The notes beneath the pieces were generated by a model. The model was not told the origin of the DNA, made no database searches, and saw only the letters and a list, made by a program, of their open reading frames with translations. Positions 1 through 5,805 of a stretch of DNA of 6,214 nt are shown piece by piece. Each line of letters starts with the position of its first letter. The first letter of the stretch is position 1. The position numbers and the translations under genes are program-made. Origin of the DNA: an uncultured Sporolactobacillus sp. GTDB taxonomy: Bacteria; Bacillota; Bacilli; Bacillales; Sporolactobacillaceae. The stretch covers positions 1 through 6,214 of the forward strand of contig UQRJ01000183.1 of assembly GCA_900543345.1 (NCBI GenBank), written 5' to 3'.

Positions 1-32
1 CTCGTGGGCTCGGAGATGTGTATAAGAGACAG
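1..32 (+). other. Nextera/Tn5 sequencing adapter remnant (artefact)
   Basis: These bases match the last 32 nt of the Nextera transposase read-2 adapter: CTCGTGGGCTCGG followed by the 19-bp Tn5 mosaic end AGATGTGTATAAGAGACAG at 14-32. This is library-preparation sequence left at a contig end, not DNA of the organism. Read from the GTG at 4 it encodes the peptide V/M-GSEMCIRDS, a known signature of adapter-contaminated protein predictions. Genomic sequence starts at base 33, where the addA reading frame begins. The addA frame happens to stay open through the adapter on the minus strand, so a gene caller would add about ten false residues to AddA. Confidence 0.97.
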
Positions 33-746
33 CAATTCAAGTGCCTCGTCGAGCATCGCCCGCATGCCGGCCAAATCGCGTCGCAACACACGCTTTAGCA
101 CCGGCAGCCATGGAAATGAGTCGATCGAGCGCCCCTCCGTGCGATATGCATCCGCCATCCGCTCCAGCCAGTCGTCCGGCCACGGATGACTGCGCGAAAA
201 ATCATATAGTCTAAAGATCAACTGCCGCAGCCTATCGTCGTCACGATCACTCGAATAGCGGTCCACCAGTCCGAAGAAGGCCTTATCCGCCGACTCATAG
301 CGATCTTCAAGCACCGCAGCCAGCACTTCTTCCCGCAAAAGAGCGGATTCCGTTTCATCAAGCAATCGGAATCCAGGATCGAGATCAAGTAAATAATAAT
401 ATTTTTTTACCACCGACATGCAAAAAGCGTGTAGGGTCATAATCGACGCCTTACCGACCAGTGCCTGCTGACGTCGCAGAAAGACATCCTCCGGGTCCTT
501 CGCCAACTGCTCCTCAAGTGCCGCGGCGATCCGTTCACGCATCTCCGCAGCAGCCGCCTTGGTAAAGGTGACGACGAGTAGATCGTCGATATCGATCCGC
601 TGCCGAATCATCATGCGGATCACGCGTTCGACAAGCACCGCCGTTTTCCCCGATCCGGCGGCAGCAGCCACCAGCATATCGTGATGCCGTTCATTGATTG
701 CCTGCTGCTGATGAGTGGTCCAGTTTCTACCCTTTTTCATCGTCAT
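33..746 (-). CDS. addA: ATP-dependent helicase/nuclease subunit A, AddA (N-terminal part)
   Basis: This is the motor and 3'-strand nuclease subunit of AddAB, a cytoplasmic helicase-nuclease that processes double-strand breaks for RecA loading. Only about 238 of the roughly 1,200 residues usual in the family are present, because the contig ends in adapter at base 32. The visible part is the UvrD/SF1A helicase core. It has a Q-motif-like WTTHQQQAI (about residues 9-17), Walker A AAAAGSGKTAV (27-37, Lys34), motif Ia TFTKAAAAEMR (60-70), TLHAFC (104-109) and the AddA-typical stretch YYYLLDLDPGFR (116-127). The start at 746 makes an ATGA overlap with the addB stop. An in-frame ATG at 740 is an alternative. 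Only a weak purine-rich site (GGGAAAAGAG) lies upstream, so translational coupling to addB is likely. The nuclease domain lies off the window, so its integrity cannot be judged. Confidence 0.95.
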
Positions 747-3700
747 CGCCGATCACGCTCTTTTCCCAGTATTTGTTCAAGAACTTGCCGATCGCCGAGT
801 TTCTTCAATAACCGAAAGTCATTTCCCGGCTGCGAACGATCGAACTGACAGACTGGCCGGAAAGGACAATAGGTACACGGAATCCGACCGTTCAGTTTAT
901 AAGGAGCGATCCGGACATCGCCGCCTGTGATTTTTTCACCGGCCTGCTTCATGATTTCCTTCGTATATCGCTGCAGCGCAGCAAATTCCTCAGGTGCGGC
1001 CAATGAAGACCCCTTATAAAAGCCGCCGCTTTTTTTAATCCCGAACGGAGCGATTTCGGAACGGCCGCCCTTTGCCCGTTCATCTGTCATCAGCAACGCA
1101 TCCTCGTCTCCGAGCAGCAAGCCTTTCATTTTAAAATGTCGATAGATTTCTCTCTCCGCCGCCTCGGCAGGCAACTTATGGTCGAGAATCAGCGACGGAT
1201 TGTGGACATGAAAATAAAGAACGCCCGCCGGTTCCGCCTGCACGCCGAGCCAGTGCTGCGAATTCGTGATCACGACATCGAGATAAGTCAGCATCTGAAG
1301 CGCCAAACCATAATAAACGTCGCTCAAGCTCAAGTCGCGCGCGCCGGATTTGTAATCGATGACTCGGAGCAGCACCCGGCGGCGGTCGTCTTCAGCCTTG
1401 TCCACACGGTCGATGCGTCCGACAATCTCCATCCGGCAGCCGTTGGCCAGTGTAAAGGAAAGCGGTGGGATCGGCGCACCCGGTCCGAATGGCATCTCAA
1501 GACTGATCGGAGTAAAACCGCTCGCCTGCTCGTGCAGCCGCAAGACGCGGGCCACTCGGGCCATCACTTTTTCCAGTTTGCGTTCCAGATAACGATAGCG
1601 GCCCGAGCTCGTCAAAATCTGCCGCTGCAGGCCGGGACTGATTTGCGCCACCGCATGGTAGGCCAGTTGGTCGCAGTCTTCCGGCCTTAGATCGCTCCAT
1701 CGCCGATGATGCTTCATGTTCTCCTCTGTCATCCGTTTGATCGCCAAATGGAAAAGTTGACCGATATCCGGCGCCGTCAATTCAAAAACCGCCCGTTCCT
1801 GCAGGTTCAGACCGTAGGAAGCAAACTGCGAAAAAGGACAGGCGTCGAAGCGTTCCATCCGCGAGATGCTGGCCTGAATGTCATCGCCGTATAAATCACG
1901 GGCCGTTTGCGGGTTCAATTGTTCATCATTGGCGGAAAAGAGCGATGAGAGTACGCGGCGCGCCGCCGCCCTGCGCGGAGGCGCCGCGGTAAACCAATCG
2001 TACGTATCCCACCAGAGATCGGCGATCGGATAACCTCGCCTCCAGTCACGAATCTGCGCGGCCAGAAAACCGAGGGTCGGACCGGGCGTTCCGACAAAAG
2101 CGATCTGCCGGGATTCCGGCACTAGCCGCGGTTCAGGTGGAACCAGACGGACAGGGAGTGTCGGAAAGAGGCGCCGCAGACGGCCGATCAGCGGCGAAGC
2201 CTTCATTAATTCCCCGTTTTCCGACGCCAGCGGATAAGACACATACAATCGTTCTTCCGGCAGCGTCAGTGCGCGCAGTATCAACTCGTTCTCTGACGCC
2301 ATCTGCCCTTCCTCGCCGTCGGCTACATGCATGCCGCTTTCTTCAAGCAGCCGGCGATCCTCCTCCGACAACATCCCGCTCTCCGACGGCTTGGCAGGCA
2401 GGACGCCTTCGTTTACGCCAAGGATAAAAACCGCTCTGAGCGGCACCGAACGCATCCGGTCCATACCGCCGACCAGTATTTGATCGAGCGCCGGCGGGAC
2501 CAGAGCAAATTCCAACTGATCGAGCCCGGTATCGATGACCCGCGAAAAAAGTTCAAGCGACATCCGTTCCTCACCGGCGCCGCCGACACACTGATCCAGT
2601 AAATCGATCACCGACCGCCAGACCTGCCCGTGCTCTTTCGCTTCGGTTAACCGTCCCTTCTGAGCGGCCGCTTCCGCCATTCGCTGCAATTTAAGCGGGA
2701 TTTGCAAGTCGATTAAAAAGCGATACACCGCTTCGCATTTTCCCCGTACCGTCGGCGCCGCCCGCAGATTGCTTTCAAATAAGGCCAGCGGGGCGGCGAT
2801 TCGCCTCCGCCAGCGGTTAATCGCCTGCTCGATTTTCAGTTCCCAGGGAGCCGGCGAATGCTCTTTCTCCTCCAGCCCACGGTAGACACGATAAACCCAC
2901 GATTTCTCAGCGATCCATTTTTTTCTTCCGTAGACCCCGCAGGCCATGACGTAATTTTCCAGGCGATCAAGCGCCTCGCGTGCCTCCTGACGGCTCGCTC
3001 CCGCCGGAATCAGCAATCCCGTCTTCACGCAGCGAAAAACCGGCTCGTAACGCCAGTTCTGTCCGAACGTCTCCAACGCCGAGCGAATCAGTTCAATCAG
3101 CGGATGGTGGCGCATCGGCTTTTTTCGGTCAAGAAATACAGGGATGCCGTAATCGGCAAAAATGGTTGCGATCAGATCGCCGTATGTATCCAAGTCGCGA
3201 ACGAGCAAGGTGATCTCCCGGTAGCGATAGCCGCGGTCGCGGACCAGTGCCAGCACTTGCCGCGCCGCCCGCTCGATTTCCTCGCGGCGATTGGCCGCCT
3301 CGGTCACCGCAATCCCGGCCGTGTTGTGAAACGGTCGAATCGGAAGCATGCCAAGCGACGCATTCAGAGACATCAGCGCCGGTGTTTTTGGCCTGAGGCA
3401 ATCACGTTTTAAAACGACCGGTTCGATGGTGACGTTCAGATCCGCCGCCTGTTTTCGCAATTGGAGGAACAGACAGGCCGGATGACGGAATGCGGAAAAC
3501 TCGTCCGGCTGTCGATCGTAAACCCGATCGCATCCGAGGACTACAGTCACTCGCCGACATGTCCCCATCAATCCGCCGACAACCCGTTCTTCCTCCGGCG
3601 TCATGGTCTGAAAACCATCGACCCAGACCTCCGCCTGCTTTAAAGCAGCATCTTCCGGCAGCTTTTCCGCCGCCATCTGCAGATAGTCGTCGCTGTCGAC

Positions 3701-4237
3701 GTACTTTCCGACCATTGATTGCTGAAATAAGCGGTAGATGATGGACAGATCATGCAATTTATTTTGCAGCAGTAACTCGTCCGCATTGTCTGAACCAAGC
3801 GCCTGCGAATGCGCTTTAACTTGATCGGGCGACAGACAGTAGCGTTTGAATTCGCCGATTGTGTCGCCAAGCAGATCGTAAAAGCCGGTCTGATCCGCCG
3901 CCTTGCGCAGCATGCGGAAATGGCCTTTGTTTTGCTCGACAATTTTCCGCAGCAGCATCGACACACCGACACCGTTCAAATGGGTTCGCGTGATGCCGCC
4001 TACTTGTTGCAGTACGCGCAGAGCAAGCCGCGGAATGCTGAAGACATTCAACCGGGTCATGCCGCCGATTCCGGGCGTCCCGGCAAAGGCATGCTCGGTA
4101 CTAAACGTCATATGTTCCGGTACCAGATAAATTAGCGGATCGCCGTTCGGCTGACGTTTCAACCGCTCCCTGACTTCGTCCATGCACAGCGACGATTTTC
4201 CTGTACCCGGTTTGCCGAGTACGAAACGAACCGACAT
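743..4237 (-). CDS. addB: ATP-dependent helicase/nuclease subunit B, AddB (complete)
   Basis: AddB is the 5'-strand nuclease and Chi-recognition subunit of AddAB. The protein is 1,164 residues, against about 1,166 in B. subtilis. Visible are a Walker A GKPGTGKS (8-15), a divergent helicase-like body, and a C-terminal RecB-type nuclease domain with His830 (FHLA), GRID Asp943 and VIDYKSG (Asp961, Lys963). The iron-sulfur staple cysteines are Cys800 and the trio Cys1121, Cys1124 and Cys1130 (C-x2-C-x5-C). These positions agree almost exactly with those I recall for the B. subtilis protein, so the enzyme looks intact. I chose the ATG at 4237 because GAGGA lies about 8 nt upstream and the protein then begins MSVRFVLGKPGTGK as in homologues. 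The longer frame from 4276 would start inside the -10 box and cannot be on the mRNA. The gene's end overlaps addA by 4 bp. A LexA-like palindrome in the promoter suggests SOS control. Confidence 0.97.
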   Translation of the reverse strand: MSVRFVLGKPGTGKSSLCMDEVRERLKRQPNGDPLIYLVPEHMTFSTEHAFAGTPGIGGMTRLNVFSIPRLALRVLQQVGGITRTHLNGVGVSMLLRKIVEQNKGHFRMLRKAADQTGFYDLLGDTIGEFKRYCLSPDQVKAHSQALGSDNADELLLQNKLHDLSIIYRLFQQSMVGKYVDSDDYLQMAAEKLPEDAALKQAEVWVDGFQTMTPEEERVVGGLMGTCRRVTVVLGCDRVYDRQPDEFSAFRHPACLFLQLRKQAADLNVTIEPVVLKRDCLRPKTPALMSLNASLGMLPIRPFHNTAGIAVTEAANRREEIERAARQVLALVRDRGYRYREITLLVRDLDTYGDLIATIFADYGIPVFLDRKKPMRHHPLIELIRSALETFGQNWRYEPVFRCVKTGLLIPAGASRQEAREALDRLENYVMACGVYGRKKWIAEKSWVYRVYRGLEEKEHSPAPWELKIEQAINRWRRRIAAPLALFESNLRAAPTVRGKCEAVYRFLIDLQIPLKLQRMAEAAAQKGRLTEAKEHGQVWRSVIDLLDQCVGGAGEERMSLELFSRVIDTGLDQLEFALVPPALDQILVGGMDRMRSVPLRAVFILGVNEGVLPAKPSESGMLSEEDRRLLEESGMHVADGEEGQMASENELILRALTLPEERLYVSYPLASENGELMKASPLIGRLRRLFPTLPVRLVPPEPRLVPESRQIAFVGTPGPTLGFLAAQIRDWRRGYPIADLWWDTYDWFTAAPPRRAAARRVLSSLFSANDEQLNPQTARDLYGDDIQASISRMERFDACPFSQFASYGLNLQERAVFELTAPDIGQLFHLAIKRMTEENMKHHRRWSDLRPEDCDQLAYHAVAQISPGLQRQILTSSGRYRYLERKLEKVMARVARVLRLHEQASGFTPISLEMPFGPGAPIPPLSFTLANGCRMEIVGRIDRVDKAEDDRRRVLLRVIDYKSGARDLSLSDVYYGLALQMLTYLDVVITNSQHWLGVQAEPAGVLYFHVHNPSLILDHKLPAEAAEREIYRHFKMKGLLLGDEDALLMTDERAKGGRSEIAPFGIKKSGGFYKGSSLAAPEEFAALQRYTKEIMKQAGEKITGGDVRIAPYKLNGRIPCTYCPFRPVCQFDRSQPGNDFRLLKKLGDRQVLEQILGKERDRR

Positions 4238-4239
4238 TG

Positions 4240-4254
4240 TCTTCTTCCTCTCCC
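4240..4254 (-). promoter_or_regulatory. Ribosome binding site of addB
   Basis: Read on the minus strand this is GGGAGAGGAAGAAGACA directly before the ATG at 4237. The AGGA core gives normal Shine-Dalgarno spacing to that ATG. It decides the start in favour of 4237 over the in-frame ATG at 4276. Confidence 0.75.
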
Positions 4255-4274
4255 TATCGCATCGGTTTTTCTTC

Positions 4275-4303
4275 ATTATAGCATAGAAAGAACATTTGTT
4301 CTC
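4275..4303 (-). promoter_or_regulatory. Likely sigma-A promoter of addBA (extended -10)
   Basis: On the minus strand TGCTATAAT is a perfect extended -10 element (TGn plus TATAAT; hexamer at 4275-4280). At 17 bp spacing the -35 position (4298-4303) reads GAGAAC, a poor match, which is common for extended -10 promoters. Transcription would start near 4268, about 30 nt before the addB start. The LexA-like palindrome covers the spacer and -35 side. Confidence 0.7.
4289..4302. promoter_or_regulatory. Putative LexA (DinR) operator in the addBA promoter
   Basis: The perfect 14-bp inverted repeat AGAACATTTGTTCT holds the core GAAC-N4-GTTC at 4290-4301. Read on the minus strand the core is GAACAAATGTTC, which fits the Bacillus LexA/DinR consensus core GAAC-RNRY-GTTC at every position. 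Only the outermost C and G of the full consensus are replaced, by A and T. It overlaps the -35 region and spacer of the addBA promoter, where a repressor would block RNA polymerase. Function in DNA repair makes SOS control plausible. The LexA assignment rests on sequence match and position only. Confidence 0.65.
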
Positions 4304-4317
4304 TCGATAGCCTATGC

Positions 4318-4345
4318 AAAACGGACCGCCGGAGAAGCGATCCGC
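4318..4345 (-). terminator. Intrinsic terminator after the thiamine-binding-family gene
   Basis: On the minus strand, a few bases past the stop codon at 4352, CGGATCGC and GCGGTCCG (4337-4344 and 4322-4329) form an 8-bp stem with one G-T wobble and a 7-nt loop, followed by TTTTG. The T-run is short, so termination may be partial. It separates this gene from the addBA promoter just downstream. Confidence 0.6.
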
Positions 4346-4351
4346 TGCAGT

Positions 4352-4660
4352 CTACCGTTCATCGGTTTTCGGATGTCTGTATTTACCGACTTTTTCTTCA
4401 ATCGAGGTTCCCTGCGGACGATAGTGAATCTTGATTTCCGCCGCCACCTCGTCGGCACCGGCGGCGATCGTTGCATAGACCGTTTTTTTCACCACATCGA
4501 GCAGGTCGTCCAGTTCACCTTCAAGCACTGTCTCCAGCGCATCGACTTCATAGGTCACGCCCGATTTTTTGATCTCATCAATTGCCTGATCAACCAGTGC
4601 GTACGTATCCTTCTCTTTGGAAAACGGTAAAATTTGCAGTCCGACATTACATTTCGGCAT
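4352..4660 (-). CDS. MTH1187/YqgV-family thiamine-binding protein
   Basis: This is a small cytoplasmic protein of 102 residues, close to the family's usual 100 or so (UPF0045/DUF77, B. subtilis YqgV type). Family members have a ferredoxin-like fold, form oligomers and are reported to bind thiamine or related compounds. Their physiological role is poorly defined. Characteristic segments are CNVGLQILPF (4-13) in the first strand, VTYEVDALETVLEGELDDLL (35-54) carrying the conserved E-T-x-x-E-G, and EIKIHYRP (75-82) in the last strand. The ATG at 4660 follows GAGGAG at 8 nt. The in-frame GTG at 4669 overlaps that ribosome binding site and is rejected. It has its own likely promoter and a terminator, so it appears monocistronic. 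No thiamine pathway gene is adjacent. Confidence 0.88.
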   Translation of the reverse strand: MPKCNVGLQILPFSKEKDTYALVDQAIDEIKKSGVTYEVDALETVLEGELDDLLDVVKKTVYATIAAGADEVAAEIKIHYRPQGTSIEEKVGKYRHPKTDER

Positions 4661-4720
4661 GACCGACACTCCTCGATTTTAATTTTAATAAGCGCCTTGG
4701 CGCGGGCGCCGTCCACCCCC

Positions 4721-4748
4721 ATCATACGATGATTCATCGAAAGGTAAA
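4721..4748 (-). promoter_or_regulatory. Likely promoter of the thiamine-binding-family gene, with palindromic spacer
   Basis: On the minus strand TTTACC (4743-4748) and TATGAT (4721-4726) are separated by 16 bp and resemble sigma-A -35 and -10 boxes (4/6 and 5/6). The spacer holds the 13-bp inverted repeat CGATGA-T-TCATCG (plus strand, 4727-4739), overlapped by ATCAT-ACG-ATGAT (4721-4733) on the -10 box. Such placement is typical of a repressor operator, but I do not recognise the site. The transcribed leader carries a GC-rich stem near 4691-4711. Confidence 0.45.
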
Positions 4749-4793
4749 AGAGTCCTGCAGCGACTCGGCTGATCGCGGCCCCCGGACTTTTTT
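4746..4793. terminator. Possible bidirectional terminator after the PAP2 gene
   Basis: AGTCC (4751-4755) pairs with GGACT (4784-4788), and inside it GCGA (4760-4763) pairs with TCGC (4773-4776). On the minus strand the structure is followed by CTTTT, and on the plus strand by TTTTTT (4788-4793). It lies about 55 bp past the PAP2 stop and could end that transcript. The plus-strand side has the better T-run but no plus-strand gene upstream. The stem is interrupted, so strength is uncertain. Confidence 0.45.
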
Positions 4794-4843
4794 ATCCGCC
4801 CAGCAATGCTGCAGAAAAGTGCAGTTTAAGCGCCGAGAGCGCA

Positions 4844-5503
4844 TCAACCCTCTTGCCGATGCGCACCGGCCCGACCGGACGCTGTCAAAACCGCCCCGGT
4901 TAAGCCGACCAGCATACCTCCCGCGGCGTAACCGGCAAGGATGTCCGTAACATAATGCACGCCAAGAAACGGCCGACTGAAACCGATTAGCAGAATCAAC
5001 GTCAGATTTAGCAGAATCCACAGTCTCCGCAGCGCCGCGTGCTGAATCAGCGGCACGATCAAAATAATCAGCAGACCATATACGGTGACCGCGTTCATCG
5101 CATGTCCACTCGGGAAACTGAAACCCGTTTCATGGACGAGATGCGGCACAGGAGGGCGCTCGCGCGTCACCCATTGCTTCAGCACGCCGTTAAGAAAGCG
5201 TTCGACGGCAAAAACCGCCGGCAGTATCACACTTTCCGGCAGGCGTCTTTTAATCAGCAGAAAAATAACAGCCAGCGCAATGACGGCGTTTAAGACCCGC
5301 GAGCTGCCAAGATCGGTCAGACGTGTGAAAAAGGCAATCCACGGCTTTTGGCGCAGCGGCTCAAGAATCATCAGTAACCGGTTGTCCACCGCACCGACAG
5401 CCGGCAGGCGGATAACAAGGATGAGTACGAGAAACAGCAGCGCGCACATCAGTGTCAGTTGAATCCATCGAAAAGGGCGCTCGCTTTTTTCTTGGGCATG
5501 CAT
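4844..5503 (-). CDS. PAP2-family membrane phosphatase (lipid phosphate or undecaprenyl-diphosphate phosphatase type)
   Basis: This is a 219-residue integral membrane protein of the PAP2/acid phosphatase superfamily, close to the usual length. All three catalytic signatures are intact: KQWVTRERP (109-117, K-x6-RP), FPSGH (130-134), and SRPFLGVHYVTD (176-187, SR-x5-H-x3-D). His183 is the expected nucleophile and His134 the acid/base. Hydrophobic segments lie near 14-32, 71-84, 91-108, 138-154, 161-174 and 188-206, giving about six membrane spans with the active site expected on the outer face. Relatives hydrolyse undecaprenyl diphosphate (BcrC type), phosphatidylglycerophosphate (PgpB type) or other lipid phosphates. 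The sequence does not decide which. The ATG at 5503 follows AGGAGGG at 9 nt. No clear promoter is visible, and the gene stands alone between a divergent osmC-family gene and a terminator-like hairpin. Confidence 0.92.
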   Translation of the reverse strand: MHAQEKSERPFRWIQLTLMCALLFLVLILVIRLPAVGAVDNRLLMILEPLRQKPWIAFFTRLTDLGSSRVLNAVIALAVIFLLIKRRLPESVILPAVFAVERFLNGVLKQWVTRERPPVPHLVHETGFSFPSGHAMNAVTVYGLLIILIVPLIQHAALRRLWILLNLTLILLIGFSRPFLGVHYVTDILAGYAAGGMLVGLTGAVLTASGRAGAHRQEG

Positions 5504-5513
5504 GGTTTATTTC

Positions 5514-5520
5514 CCTCCTG
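5514..5520 (-). promoter_or_regulatory. Ribosome binding site of the PAP2 gene
   Basis: Minus-strand CAGGAGGGAAATAAACC before the ATG at 5503 gives a near-perfect Shine-Dalgarno at 9-nt spacing. It fixes this start over the second ATG at 5499, which is in another frame. Confidence 0.8.
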
Positions 5521-5662
5521 TCGCGATCAATCATGCAACTTCATTCATGTCGAGTCTATGCACCGGCCGATGCGGACATGTCTCAACCGGGCGGCAAATC
5601 CCCCACCCATCCGGGTCCGGGATTGCTGGTCACAGCTATACGTTTATCTATTGGGACCGATT

Positions 5663-5686
5663 GGCGCCCTTTCCGAGCGCTTTTTT
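5663..5686 (+). terminator. Weak terminator-like hairpin, no upstream gene
   Basis: GGCGC (5663-5667) pairs with GCGCT (5677-5681) around a 9-nt loop, followed directly by TTTTTT (5681-5686). The stem is only 5 bp with one G-T pair, so it may be fortuitous. If real, it would end an unannotated plus-strand transcript starting within or opposite the PAP2 gene. Confidence 0.3.
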
Positions 5687-5695
5687 CCATTCCAG

Positions 5696-5747
5696 AGCGA
5701 TTTCTCCTGATTTCCGCTCTGCATTCAGATTCCGGCGAGAAATCGCT
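5696..5747. repeat. 11-bp perfect inverted repeat, 30-bp spacer
   Basis: AGCGATTTCTC (5696-5706) and GAGAAATCGCT (5737-5747) are exact reverse complements. Inside the spacer CTGA (5707-5710) can pair with TCAG (5725-5728), extending the stem after an asymmetric bulge. The right arm ends 4 bp before the OsmC-family -35 box. It may be a pair of operator half-sites, a hairpin in an upstream transcript, or chance. Confidence 0.6.
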
Positions 5748-5751
5748 TTCT

Positions 5752-5781
5752 TTGCCGATCCGTAGGCCGACGGTTTATACT
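5752..5781 (+). promoter_or_regulatory. Likely sigma-A promoter of the OsmC-family gene
   Basis: TTGCCG (5752-5757) and TATACT (5776-5781) match the -35 (4/6) and -10 (5/6) consensus with 18-bp spacing. Transcription would start near 5788, leaving a very short leader that begins at the ribosome binding site. Confidence 0.55.
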
Positions 5782-5788
5782 CATGAGC

Positions 5789-5796
5789 AAAGGAGG
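5789..5796 (+). promoter_or_regulatory. Ribosome binding site of the OsmC-family gene
   Basis: AAAGGAGG lies 9 nt before the ATG at 5806, a full-strength Shine-Dalgarno. The ATG at 5783 lies upstream of it and lacks a site of its own. Confidence 0.85.
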
Positions 5797-5805
5797 CTTC
5801 ACCTC

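Larger units (their letters stand above)
5521..5750. other. Non-coding divergent intergenic region
   Basis: About 300 bp separate the divergent PAP2 and OsmC-family genes. I see no credible gene: open frames crossing it have no recognisable protein features and no ribosome binding site. It holds a plus-strand terminator-like hairpin (5663-5686), a long-spaced inverted repeat (5696-5747) and, at its right edge, the OsmC-family promoter. I found no convincing -35/-10 pair for the PAP2 gene. TAGACT near 5555 (minus strand) is a possible -10 box but lacks a partner. Confidence 0.6.

Noticed and set aside
4..189. 61-codon plus-strand open frame starting in the adapter
   Set aside because: Its first ten residues are adapter-encoded and the rest is antisense to addA.
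1136..1690. 184-codon plus-strand open frame
   Set aside because: It lies entirely opposite the well-conserved addB nuclease region, has no ribosome binding site or recognisable domain, and long antisense frames are common in GC-rich coding DNA.
2858..3412. 184-codon plus-strand open frame
   Set aside because: It is antisense to the middle of addB and shows no protein features. The minus-strand addB frame is continuous and matches its family.
4667..4669. GTG start for the thiamine-binding-family gene
   Set aside because: It overlaps the GAGGAG ribosome binding site that serves the ATG at 4660.
4670..4720. TPP riboswitch in the leader of the thiamine-binding-family gene
   Set aside because: The leader is too short and no THI-box (CTGAGA-type) core is visible; there is only a small GC-rich hairpin.
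5459..5765. Plus-strand open frames spanning the PAP2 start and the intergenic DNA (5459-5710 and 5502-5765)
   Set aside because: They have no ribosome binding site, no family resemblance, and partly overlap the PAP2 start antisense.
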